17,690 bases of DNA, from positions 1 to 17,690 of the forward strand of contig JBCCQN010000171.1 in assembly GCA_039024315.1 (NCBI GenBank), given 5' to 3'. Shown here in pieces: positions 7,573-14,242 of the stretch. Position numbers and translations under genes: made by a program. Positions within the stretch are counted from its first letter, which is position 1. Every line of letters begins with the position of its first letter. The notes under the pieces were generated by a model. That model saw nothing but the letters and a program-made list of their open reading frames with translations, did not search any database and was not told the DNA's origin. Source of the DNA: JBCAWW01 sp039024315 (GTDB lineage: Bacteria; Bacteroidota; Bacteroidia; J057).

Positions 7573-8034
7573 ATGAAAAGAAGTAATCCTTATCTCATGG
7601 CACAAATCCTACTCACCATAGGATGCTTAGAGTTTTTTGGCCCGATGGTCAAGGATACCGGTGTCTCGCACCTGATGAATGAACATTGGGTTGGACATGC
7701 CCGAATACATTTAGCTTGGTTATTGGGCTTTATGTTTTTCTCTGGCCTAGCCAATTTGTATTTCATTTGGTTGCGCAAACCCAAACGTAAAGAAAATCTC
7801 AGCGTGGTCGCTATCTGGCAATCTATGCACATATTAGGCTTTTGGGGAGCGGTAATTACGGCACCTCTTTACGATGGACAATTGGTAGATCATCATTATC
7901 ACGTTTATATTCTTGGGATAGAGGAAAATACCTTTGTATTTGGCGTCCTCAGCCTTGTACTCCTTGCGGCCCTATACTTTTTGCAGCAGATTGAAACGCA
8001 AACTGTTGAGCCACAGAAGACGCCCCTCAGCTAA
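7573..8034 (+). CDS. Small four-helix membrane protein, family not recognised
   Basis: This 153-residue protein has four predicted membrane helices (about residues 7-25, 45-67, 78-98 and 120-138) and a polar C-terminal tail. Histidines cluster around helices 1-2 ('HLMNEHWVGHARIHLAW', His33, 38, 42 and 46), at His86, and in the loop before helix 4 ('DHHYH', 107-110). They could bind a metal or a cofactor, but I cannot tie this pattern to a named family. It is the first gene of a compact operon: its stop lies six bases before the flavin monooxygenase start, which itself overlaps the FAH-family gene. A role supporting these enzymes at the membrane is a reasonable inference. An in-gene alternative is a simple integral protein of unrelated function. 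The start ATG is supported by the hydrophobic first helix. Confidence 0.72.
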   Translation: MKRSNPYLMAQILLTIGCLEFFGPMVKDTGVSHLMNEHWVGHARIHLAWLLGFMFFSGLANLYFIWLRKPKRKENLSVVAIWQSMHILGFWGAVITAPLYDGQLVDHHYHVYILGIEENTFVFGVLSLVLLAALYFLQQIETQTVEPQKTPLS

Positions 8035-8040
8035 TAAGTC

Positions 8041-9849
8041 ATGAAGTCAACCAATGTCTTAATCATCGGAGCCGGCCCTTCGGGCATGGTCAGTGCCTTG
8101 TGTTTAGCTAAGCTGGGGATCTCCAGCATTATTGTAGAGCGCAATGCGCGTATCAATAAGCACCCCAAGGCACATGAGTTAAATAGTCGTTCGATTGAAA
8201 TTTTACATGTGCTAGGCTTTTCGGACGAAGATTTAGCGCGAGAGGCCTCGCCTAAAAGCGATGGTGCAAGGATACTCTTTTGCAATACCATAAATGAAGA
8301 ATTGGGTCGCATCGATCTTGAAGAAGATGAGGCCCGTCGTCATAAATATGAACGCCATCTTCGTTCTGCTAGGCCTTATCTCAACCTTTCTCAAACGGCC
8401 TTAGAAAAAGTTATGCTTGCCAAGGTTCGCGCCCACCCCTTGATTGAAGTAATGTTTAATCATCAATGGCAAGGCTTAAAAGAAACCCTAAAAGCGCTAG
8501 AAAGCGACATATTGAATAGAGCCAATGATAGCGTGATTTCTATCAGGAGCCAGTTTGTCATTGCGGCTGATGGTGCTAATAGCCGATGCCGAGAATTTGT
8601 AGGCATTAAAATGGAAGGACCCGGAAATATCCAAGAATTTGTCAGCGTGTATTTTGAGTCCAACCTAAGAGAATTTATCAAGACGCCGGCAAAGTTATAC
8701 TGGATTTTAAACCCCTATGCTCCGGGTACCTTTATCGCCCATCATATCGAAAAACGCTGGGTGTATATGCTACCCTTTTTTGCGGCCTATCAGGGAAAGG
8801 AGCAGTTTGATGAATCCTTTTGTGCTCAAAAGATCCGAATCGCTTTAGGGGACCCAACGCTCGACATTGATATCAAGTCTATCAGTTTTTGGCGTATGTC
8901 TGCAAGAATAGCCGAGCAATACCGAAAGGGAAGGGTTCTCCTAGTCGGTGATTCTGCTCATTGCTTTCCACCCACGGGAGGCCTAGGCATGAACACTGGC
9001 ATCGCAGACGCTCACAATATCGGCTGGAAGCTGGCTGCAGTCATCAATGGCTCTGCGCCGCTGGAGTTTCTTGATTCCTATGAAAAAGAGCGGAGACCAA
9101 TCGCGGCTCAAAACACAAAAGAAAGTATCTATAATTATCAAAAAATCATGGAGGTACCTGAGGCATTTGGCTTGGGGAGCGAGGGCTTAGAAAAAATGGC
9201 CAAGTTCCGCGGGGCTGCTCCGACCAAATACTTACCTGAGTTTGTTAAAGACAACCTCCTGCGCCTCGTCTGTAAACTAGCAAACAAAAAGCTCAAAAAA
9301 TTTGATAAGGACGTTTCCTTACGCAGCAAAGTCGCCAAAACGATCGCCGAGCAAATTGCTCATTTTGATCGCCTAGGGCTCGATATCGGCTACATTTATG
9401 AGTCAGGAGCCTTGATTGCTGATGGTAGCCCTGTAAGTATGCAGGCTGATCGAGTTACGGACTACCATCCTAGCACTCAGCCCGGGGCTAGACTTCCGCA
9501 TTTAGATTTATCAGCTTCTGATGAGTACGATTCGACACACGATTTTTTAAGCTATGACCAATTTAGTCTCCTCATAAGAGAAAATGGCCAGGCATGGGAG
9601 CATGCTGTATGCCAATTTGAGGCCCAAAGCTTTACTCAGTTAAAGCTGGTGCGATTAGATAAGCTCAACCTACCCAAGCCGCTTTTTGAAGAGTTGATAA
9701 AACTCATTGAACTTGCTCCAGAAGGTGCCTTGTTGCTCAGACCAGATGGGCATGTGGCTTTTAGAGCCAATTCGACGCCGACAAGCTCCCAAGCGCTTTT
9801 ACAGATTTTTAATCAAATTTTTCAAAAGGAACTTATAGGAGTGATATGA
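8041..9849 (+). CDS. FAD-dependent aromatic monooxygenase (FAD_binding_3 / PheA-TfdB family)
   Basis: The 602-residue protein has the three fingerprints of class A flavin hydroxylases. These are the dinucleotide-binding GxGxxG at residues 10-15 ('LIIGAGPSGMVSALCLAKLG') ending at a Glu (IVER), the DG motif at 177-178 ('VIAADGANSRCREFVG'), and the GD motif at 303-304 ('VLLVGDSAHCFPPTGGLGMNTGI'). Residues 480-600 form a thioredoxin-like C-terminal domain as in phenol hydroxylases. It should use NAD(P)H and O2 to hydroxylate an aromatic or polyketide-like substrate. No signal peptide is present, so it is cytoplasmic. The stop codon overlaps the next start by four bases (ATGA), which implies translational coupling with the FAH-family gene. 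This pairing suggests hydroxylation followed by C-C bond hydrolysis or isomerisation. The family is certain; the substrate is unknown. Confidence 0.92.
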   Translation: MKSTNVLIIGAGPSGMVSALCLAKLGISSIIVERNARINKHPKAHELNSRSIEILHVLGFSDEDLAREASPKSDGARILFCNTINEELGRIDLEEDEARRHKYERHLRSARPYLNLSQTALEKVMLAKVRAHPLIEVMFNHQWQGLKETLKALESDILNRANDSVISIRSQFVIAADGANSRCREFVGIKMEGPGNIQEFVSVYFESNLREFIKTPAKLYWILNPYAPGTFIAHHIEKRWVYMLPFFAAYQGKEQFDESFCAQKIRIALGDPTLDIDIKSISFWRMSARIAEQYRKGRVLLVGDSAHCFPPTGGLGMNTGIADAHNIGWKLAAVINGSAPLEFLDSYEKERRPIAAQNTKESIYNYQKIMEVPEAFGLGSEGLEKMAKFRGAAPTKYLPEFVKDNLLRLVCKLANKKLKKFDKDVSLRSKVAKTIAEQIAHFDRLGLDIGYIYESGALIADGSPVSMQADRVTDYHPSTQPGARLPHLDLSASDEYDSTHDFLSYDQFSLLIRENGQAWEHAVCQFEAQSFTQLKLVRLDKLNLPKPLFEELIKLIELAPEGALLLRPDGHVAFRANSTPTSSQALLQIFNQIFQKELIGVI

Positions 9850-10847
9850 AAAAAAGAATACGGACTATTGGCATATTAGGGCTTGGGCTTTTGCTCTTTG
9901 GGCTGTGCTCCTTTTTATATCTCAATCGGGGCTTAGAAGCGAAGATCTTATCTGCGCAGCTAAATTGCCTCCCTTTGGAAGAAGGTCATTTCACTAACTT
10001 TGACTCACTGCCAAAGCACATATTTGGGATTGGTCTTGCCTATGCAGGGCATATCAATGAAACTGCTTCTGAGTTCAATACCTCTCAGGACCCACCGGTT
10101 TTCCAAAAGGCTGTCAATAGTATTACGCAGACAGCATCGAGTGTAGCCATTCCAACTCATAACCAATTGCTTCAGGCCATAGAGGAAATGGAGTTAGGCT
10201 TGAGTAAACAAATCGAGGCTGATCATCCTGATCTTCCTGCTTTGTTAGATTATGAGGTTGAGCTTGCTTTTGTCTTATTGGAGGATATTACAGCAGAGAG
10301 CTTACAACAGGACGATTATGCTCCCCCAGTCGGCTTTTTTATTGCCAATGATCTTTCTGCCCGTAGTATAGCGATCCTTGGGGAAGGACAAGCCAATCGT
10401 TATGATTACTGGGGGATTTCAAAGAGTTTTTCTGGCTTTACCCCTGCAAGCCAAAGGGTATGGATCCCCAGCGAATTTCGAGCAAATGCTATCCCTTGTA
10501 TTCAACTACAAACCATTGTGAACGGAGAACTTCGGCAAAATCAAAATACCAGTGATCTCATTTATACTCCCTTACAAATGCTACAAGCGATCCAGCGTAA
10601 GTATCCTGACTTGGCCCTAAAAAAGGGAGATTGGGTGCTGACTGGTACACCCGGTGGTGTTATCCTTTCGACGCCTCGTTGGTTGGTGAGATTGGCAAAT
10701 GGGCTAAATATGGATCGTCTTGACAAGCTCAATAATAAAGTATCCGAGTCAAGTGCAACGCAATTCTTAAAGCCTGGGGATAGGGTCATCACCAAAGGAG
10801 TAGGATTAGGCCAAGTGAGTGTTTCGATTATTGCCGGAGAAAACTAG
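9846..10847 (+). CDS. Membrane-anchored fumarylacetoacetate-hydrolase (FAH) family protein
   Basis: Residues of about 60-333 form an FAH-fold catalytic domain of 333 in total. The likely metal ligands are Glu137 and Glu139 in 'DYEVELAFVL' and Asp169 in 'FFIANDLSARS', with a conserved lysine in 'YWGISKSFSGF' (Lys193). The 'QNQNTSDLIYTPLQML' and 'KGDWVLTGTPGGV' segments are typical of this family. Members hydrolyse or isomerise beta-diketo acids and meta-cleavage products. Unusually, residues 7-25 form a strongly hydrophobic helix after a basic start (MKKRIRTIG), so the enzyme is probably anchored to the membrane or exported; soluble relatives lack this. A family-atypical stretch (about 274-305, 'STPRWLVRLANGLNMDRLDKL') sits between TGTPGG and the last strands and could be amphipathic. 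The ATG overlaps the monooxygenase stop. The fold is certain, the topology and substrate are inferred. Confidence 0.88.
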   Translation: MKKRIRTIGILGLGLLLFGLCSFLYLNRGLEAKILSAQLNCLPLEEGHFTNFDSLPKHIFGIGLAYAGHINETASEFNTSQDPPVFQKAVNSITQTASSVAIPTHNQLLQAIEEMELGLSKQIEADHPDLPALLDYEVELAFVLLEDITAESLQQDDYAPPVGFFIANDLSARSIAILGEGQANRYDYWGISKSFSGFTPASQRVWIPSEFRANAIPCIQLQTIVNGELRQNQNTSDLIYTPLQMLQAIQRKYPDLALKKGDWVLTGTPGGVILSTPRWLVRLANGLNMDRLDKLNNKVSESSATQFLKPGDRVITKGVGLGQVSVSIIAGEN

Positions 10848-10922
10848 TGGGCTTTGACCCAAAAGAATTCGAGTGTAAGCTTGCTCTAGATCTGCCATTT
10901 ATTTTTTGGGGCTTTTTCATAT

Positions 10923-11007
10923 TGTTTACCGCTTCGCGGAACGTTCATTTTTGTCTATTTTTAGTCTGAAAATTATTGAATATGAGCGTTCCGCGAAGCG
11001 GTAAACA
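10923..11007. repeat. Inverted pair of the palindromic repeat upstream of the 11016 gene
   Basis: The arms 10923-10948 and 10982-11007 are reverse complements at 25 of 26 positions, including a perfect 20-bp core (10924-10943 against 10987-11006). A 33-base AT-rich spacer lies between. Each arm itself contains the CCGC-GAA-GCGG mini-palindrome. The right arm ends eight bases before an ATG, so a folded transcript would compete with ribosome binding there. This is the most complete copy in the window and looks like a small mobile or REP-like element. Confidence 0.85.
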
Positions 11008-11015
11008 GAAAAAAT

Positions 11016-11543
11016 ATGCGTGGATATCAGATACAAGAAGATAAAAAGTCAAAGTATGCAGCTCGCAAAGCCGGCAATATGGCCTTGATGATGGCAGGGG
11101 GAGTCCTGATAGTATTTATGTTGCTAATGCTAGTAGCCAATGACGGCACTCAGTTTTTGAAGGTAGTAAAATGGCATTGGTTATTGATTATTGTAGGAGG
11201 GGTTTTTGGCTTGCGATATATCCAAGAAAGTAATCTGGCCAATGCGCTGGTATTTTTCGTGGAGAAGGATAGGATCATAAAAACGTACCATACTCAAATG
11301 CTCAACGAAGGCAATAAATATGGCATGCGTAAAGAAGAACGTCGCTATGGTTCAAAGCCTCATCAAGAGATCAAGATTACGGATATTGAAAGGGTTCAGA
11401 TCTCTGATAAACGCATAAAAATCGTTTCAAAAGACTATAATTTCTTTAACGGCAATGGCATGATTGTGGTACCAGCAGAGGTAAATGAGTATGAACAATT
11501 AAAGCGGCACTTTGAGCGCTTTATCGAAAATATAAATGCATAA
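11016..11543 (+). CDS. Two-helix membrane protein of unknown function, possible PH-like domain
   Basis: The 175-residue protein has a charged N-terminus, two predicted membrane helices (about 22-42 and 50-68) with a short loop between, and a cytoplasmic-looking C-terminal domain of roughly 100 residues. That domain begins 'NALVFFVEKDRIIKTYHTQ', is rich in alternating hydrophobic and charged residues, and ends in a helix ('EYEQLKRHFERFIENINA'). Two helices followed by a small beta-domain and a final helix are reminiscent of bacterial PH-domain (YcxB-like) proteins, but no motif lets me confirm that. It stands between the FAH operon and the Kazal-Hint gene, separated from both by more than 90 bases. 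Its start lies just after the right arm of the inverted repeat. The ATG choice is supported by the short leader and the hydrophobic segments. Confidence 0.68.
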   Translation: MRGYQIQEDKKSKYAARKAGNMALMMAGGVLIVFMLLMLVANDGTQFLKVVKWHWLLIIVGGVFGLRYIQESNLANALVFFVEKDRIIKTYHTQMLNEGNKYGMRKEERRYGSKPHQEIKITDIERVQISDKRIKIVSKDYNFFNGNGMIVVPAEVNEYEQLKRHFERFIENINA

Positions 11544-11612
11544 TTAGGGGAGCGGCATGGTCAAAATTGCCCCTTTCTGAGAGGGAAAATTTGCTTTGCA
11601 GCATTCTGAATG

Positions 11613-11635
11613 GTTTTATCGTATGGTGATAAAAC
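11613..11635 (+). promoter_or_regulatory. Hairpin immediately upstream of the Kazal-Hint gene
   Basis: GTTTTATC (11613-11620) and GATAAAAC (11628-11635) form a perfect 8-bp stem with a 7-base loop, six bases before the ATG at 11642. In mRNA it would cover the ribosome-binding zone; as DNA it could be a dimeric-regulator site. Function unproven. Confidence 0.4.
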
Positions 11636-11641
11636 TACCCT

Positions 11642-12421
11642 ATGAGATTATTAATTACATTTTTGTTGACGGTCACCCTTTTCGCTTGCAGTGAAAAAGG
11701 AAACCCCATTCCGGTTCCAGACTTTTCGGGCTGTAATTGTGGGCCTTTTTATGAGCCTGTTTGTGGTGTTGATGGGAGATCCTATTTAAATCCTTGCCTC
11801 GCAGAATGCGTAGGGATAAAGCTTGCTGACGCAAATGGAAATTGCGACTCATCCTTAATCGTGCTAAACGATACCTTGACTTGGCCGATCCAAGCAGTAT
11901 GTATTCCGATTCAGACACCGGACGATCCGGTAGAATTATCTACACTTTCTGATGGTAGTGTGATCTATAAAAGCTCAGATGGTACTATATTTCGCGGTAA
12001 CCAGAACCTTTGCCGTTGTTTGCCGCCAACCGCTTGTATTGATGCCCCAGGTGGGGGAATCGAACTGCAAAAACTAAGCAAGGGGGATTATATTTTCAGT
12101 TTGGATGAGCAGGGGAGAGAAATCGTCGTGCCGGTGCTGGATTTGCAACGAGTATCGGTAGGGGAGGAGCACCGCCTCATTAAGTTGATAATGAGTGATG
12201 GGGGGAGCATTGTCGGTTCTGCTATGCACCCGCTTGCAGATGGGCGTTTATTGGAGGAGTTAGAAAGCGGAGACATGATTGAAGGCAGAGAGGTAAAGAA
12301 AAGGGAATGGTACAAAAATGAATACAGCTTTACCATGGATTTACTTCCAGAAGGGCCAACCGCTGTTTATCGGATTGATGGCTATTGGTACAAGACAACC
12401 ATGAGGCAAATAAATATGTAG
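11642..12421 (+). CDS. Lipoprotein with a Kazal-type inhibitor domain fused to a Hint (Hedgehog/intein) domain
   Basis: This 259-residue protein has a lipoprotein signal ending LFAC (Cys16). Residues 31-68 form a Kazal-like domain with six cysteines (31, 33, 41, 52, 56, 68) and the core 'EPVCGVDGRSYLNPC', as in serine-protease inhibitors and agrin/follistatin modules. Residues 126-255 match a Hint domain. Cys126 ('CLPPTACIDAPG') is followed at the typical spacing by 'IELQKLSKGDYIFSLDEQG', then 'EEHRLIKLIMSDGG', the 'SAMHPLADGRLLEELESGDMIEG' block with His196, and the closing 'YSFTMDLLPEGPTAVYRIDGYWYKTTM'. Hint domains can cleave the peptide bond before their first Cys, which here would separate the lipid-anchored Kazal part from the Hint part. 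Whether this copy is active is unknown. The gene stands alone with a strong terminator. Kazal and Hint calls are good; the biological role is open. Confidence 0.8.
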   Translation: MRLLITFLLTVTLFACSEKGNPIPVPDFSGCNCGPFYEPVCGVDGRSYLNPCLAECVGIKLADANGNCDSSLIVLNDTLTWPIQAVCIPIQTPDDPVELSTLSDGSVIYKSSDGTIFRGNQNLCRCLPPTACIDAPGGGIELQKLSKGDYIFSLDEQGREIVVPVLDLQRVSVGEEHRLIKLIMSDGGSIVGSAMHPLADGRLLEELESGDMIEGREVKKREWYKNEYSFTMDLLPEGPTAVYRIDGYWYKTTMRQINM

Positions 12422-12424
12422 CAG

Positions 12425-12475
12425 TTTAGCCAAGGCTCTGTGAATCACACAAAGCCTTGGCTAAATCAATTTTTT
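12425..12475 (+). terminator. Rho-independent terminator after the Kazal-Hint gene
   Basis: TTTAGCCAAGGCT (12425-12437) and AGCCTTGGCTAAA (12453-12465) form a perfect 13-bp stem. The 15-base loop contains a further TGTG/CACA pairing. A run of six T (12470-12475) follows after four bases. It begins three bases after the stop codon. Confidence 0.88.
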
Positions 12476-12600
12476 AAAATTTGCCGCTATTGTTCCATTG
12501 CTCTGGAGCAAGAATCTTTTCGGTGATATCCCAGTGTTCGAAGATTTTAGGCATTTTTTCCTTGCCGACCAAGGGTAAAATAGGGATTAAATTAACAGGC
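12474..12600 (-). pseudogene. Remnant of an NTF2/SnoaL-like gene (C-terminal end only)
   Basis: On the minus strand an open stretch runs from about 12600 to a TAA at 12474-12476. It encodes about 40 residues containing 'PKIFEHWDITEKILAPEQW' and ending 'NNSGKF'. This resembles the conserved end of SnoaL-like/NTF2-fold proteins, in which 'GKIvEHWDvi...' is followed by a short tail ending in an N-N-x-x-F pattern. No coding sequence continues upstream: the frame meets a stop inside the 11-bp tandem repeat at 12597-12635, and then the HxlR gene begins. The remainder of the gene has been lost, presumably by deletion. An ATG within the stretch could in principle start a 25-residue peptide, but I consider that unlikely. 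The family call rests on a short motif. Confidence 0.45.
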
Positions 12601-12635
12601 TTCAATTAGGCTTCAATTAGGCTTCAATTAGGCTT
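12597..12635. repeat. 11-bp tandem repeat, three and a half copies
   Basis: AGGCTTCAATT occurs three times without interruption (12597-12629), followed by a partial AGGCTT. The third copy carries the stop codon of the HxlR gene (TCA on the plus strand at 12624-12626). The unit length is not a multiple of three. It marks the junction between the intact regulator and the NTF2-like remnant, so it probably arose by slippage at a deletion scar. Confidence 0.85.
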
Positions 12636-12983
12636 TGAGGGCTTTTCAGTCATTATTCGCTCTCGATGTTTAGTTCCCCAATCTCTCATAACTTCAATAA
12701 GGCTGTCAAGTGATTTCCCGTATTCAGTAAGGCTATATTCAACAGTAACCGGAGTGGTATTATATACGGATCGATTTACTAAGCTATTCATCTCTAAATC
12801 TTTTAGCTCTTTTGAAAGCATTCTAGGCGTTATCCCCTCAATTTGGCGTTCTAATTCCTTAAATCGTTGATTGCCGAAAGAGAGGGCAATGATGATCGGT
12901 AATTTCCATTTACCGCCTATCAAATCAATCACATCTCTAACAGGACGGATGTATACCTTACATTCTTTACTTCTTTCATTCAT
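12624..12983 (-). CDS. HxlR-family (DUF24) winged-helix transcriptional regulator
   Basis: This 119-residue protein is one winged helix-turn-helix domain of the HxlR/YodB type. 'PVRDVIDLIGGKWKLPIIIAL' is the family signature, 'RFKELERQIEGITPRMLSKELKDLE' the recognition HTH, and 'VEYSLTEYGKSL' the wing and following helix. Cys8, shortly before the first helix, is in the position of the redox-sensing cysteine of YodB-like regulators, which respond to quinones, aldehydes or disulfide stress. It is divergent from the NmrA-like oxidoreductase gene, as E. coli ytfH is from ytfG (qorB), and the gap contains nested palindromes. It therefore probably represses that gene and itself. The C-terminal codons run into the 11-bp tandem repeat, so the last residues (KPSKPN) may vary between strains. 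The family is certain; the inducer is inferred. Confidence 0.92.
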   Translation of the reverse strand: MNERSKECKVYIRPVRDVIDLIGGKWKLPIIIALSFGNQRFKELERQIEGITPRMLSKELKDLEMNSLVNRSVYNTTPVTVEYSLTEYGKSLDSLIEVMRDWGTKHRERIMTEKPSKPN

Positions 12984-13012
12984 AAAAAATTGATTATCAA
13001 TATGCTACCCTT

Positions 13013-13038
13013 TAGTATACTGCTATACTACAGTATAC
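13013..13038. promoter_or_regulatory. Nested palindromes, probable HxlR operator
   Basis: GTATACTG (13015-13022) and CAGTATAC (13031-13038) are a perfect inverted pair with an 8-base spacer. TAGTATA (13013-13019) and TATACTA (13024-13030) form a second, overlapping inverted pair. The site lies in the AT-rich gap upstream of the HxlR gene and facing the oxidoreductase, as expected for a dimeric winged-helix repressor. Assignment to HxlR is inference from position and symmetry. Confidence 0.6.
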
Positions 13039-13103
13039 CGATATATTTTATATAGTTAATATAACATAATTTCACCTAAGAATCTTATGAAAAAAAGACA
13101 AAT

Positions 13104-13401
13104 ATGAAGCTATTAATGAAAAAGTATGTGTCTGTCCTGTTTCTATTACTTAGCAAATGATAGAATTGCAACTCGCTGGGAATTTGTAGGTAAACATACC
13201 GGAAACTTTTTCGGAGTCCCCGCAACTGGAAAAATGGTGTACTTCAGTGGACAAAATATTCTCCAGATCAAAGCTGGGAAGATATCTGAAATATGGCATA
13301 CCGAAGAATTGCTGCAATGTATGGCTCAAATTAATTCTCAAAACCAAAATAATAGTAACAATGAAAATATTAGTAACAGGTGCTACTGGTTCACAAGCTA
13401 A
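13104..13401 (+). pseudogene. Broken secreted SnoaL/NTF2-like protein gene
   Basis: An ATG at 13104 opens a signal-peptide-like stretch (MKLLMKKYVSVLFLLLSK) that hits a stop at 13158. A different frame, from about 13126 to 13401, carries the C-terminal half of an ester-cyclase/SnoaL-like NTF2 fold: 'NDRIATRWEFVGKHTGNFFGVPATGKMVYFSG' and 'ILQIKAGKISEIWHTEELLQCMAQ'. Intact relatives have about 75 more residues before this point. The simplest reading is a deletion that removed the N-terminal half of the domain and left the signal peptide out of frame with the rest. The tail after 'CMAQ' is low-complexity Asn-rich and overlaps the start of the next gene. Initiation at the 13126 ATG would give a 91-residue fragment, but it lacks part of the fold. 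Loss of function is likely, though not certain. Confidence 0.6.
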
Positions 13402-14242
13402 ACCAGTAGTCTTACAACTTCTAGAAAAAGGGCATGAAGTTCTGGCCTTTACCCGAGATAAAGCAAAAGCCGATGACTTGGTTAATGCTGGTGCAATGAT
13501 ATTTGAAGGCGATTTATTGGATAAAGAGGATGTTTTAAGAGCGATAGAACAAGTAGACAGTATTGCATTGCACATTCCTTTTTTTATGCCTACACCGCAC
13601 ATAGTTGGTGAAAATATAATCCAAGCAGCTAAAAAAGTGGGAATTCAATATATTGTTTGGAACACAGCAGGTGCTATTTTCTCCACAACAACAGGGAACC
13701 CGGCTTATGATGTCCGAGTAGACATACAAAAGCTATTGGGAGGAAGTGGAATAAAGCATACCATCTTACAGCCTACCGTATATGCCGAAAACTTATTAGG
13801 ACCATGGACTGCACCAAGCGTAAAAAAGGAAAACAAGGTAGCCTATCCTGTACCCATAGATTTCAAAATTGGCTGGTTGCCTTCATCAGATATGGCAAAA
13901 GCTATGGTCGCTGCTTTAGAGAATACAGATTTAGCTGGAAATAATTTGATCATAAGCGGGAAGAGCACAATGAATGGAACTGATTTAGAAGAAGCTTTTT
14001 CGGAAGGATTAGGTAGAGAAATTAAATACTATCCTATGCCGCCCAAGGATTTTGGCAAAATACTGAACTCAATCATGGGAGAAGGAACTGGGGATGCGGT
14101 AGCTGCAGAATACCAGGCTATTTGGGATGGGCATATTCAACCTAAGATGTACTCAGATATGAAAGAGACTTTATCCAAGTTGAATATAGAGTTTACAGAT
14201 TTAAAGGATTGGGTAGCCCAGTTTAGTTTTATATTTGGCTAA
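13361..14242 (+). CDS. NmrA/QorB-like NAD(P)-binding oxidoreductase
   Basis: The protein has 293 residues. It starts at the ATG at 13361, because the Rossmann motif begins right there ('MKILVTGATGSQAKPVVLQLLEKGHEV'); the frame is open further upstream but those residues are unrelated to the family. 'VLAFTRDKAKADDLVNAGAMIFEGDLLD' is typical of NmrA-like atypical short-chain dehydrogenases, which bind NADPH and often lack a full Tyr-x-x-x-Lys catalytic pair. Its relatives include QorB, an NADPH:quinone oxidoreductase. The middle ('GIKHTILQPTVYAENLLGPW') and end are family-like. It overlaps the 3' end of the broken SnoaL-like gene and is divergent from HxlR, so it is probably induced by electrophile or quinone stress through the operator at 13013-13038. 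It may act as a reductase or as a redox-state sensor. Confidence 0.87.
   Translation: MKILVTGATGSQAKPVVLQLLEKGHEVLAFTRDKAKADDLVNAGAMIFEGDLLDKEDVLRAIEQVDSIALHIPFFMPTPHIVGENIIQAAKKVGIQYIVWNTAGAIFSTTTGNPAYDVRVDIQKLLGGSGIKHTILQPTVYAENLLGPWTAPSVKKENKVAYPVPIDFKIGWLPSSDMAKAMVAALENTDLAGNNLIISGKSTMNGTDLEEAFSEGLGREIKYYPMPPKDFGKILNSIMGEGTGDAVAAEYQAIWDGHIQPKMYSDMKETLSKLNIEFTDLKDWVAQFSFIFG

Noticed and set aside
10865..10893. GAATTC, AAGCTT, TCTAGA and AGATCT within 29 bases, resembling a cloning polylinker
   Set aside because: The flanks are ordinary for this genome, the spacing does not match a common vector that I recognise, and nothing else suggests contamination. Probably coincidence.
12597..12635. 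Short tandem repeats considered as a CRISPR fragment
   Set aside because: The copies are directly adjacent without spacers and the unit is only 11 bases.
13247..13360. Upstream extension of the NmrA-like reading frame
   Set aside because: The Rossmann fold starts exactly at the ATG at 13361, and the upstream part overlaps the SnoaL-like coding remnant in another frame.
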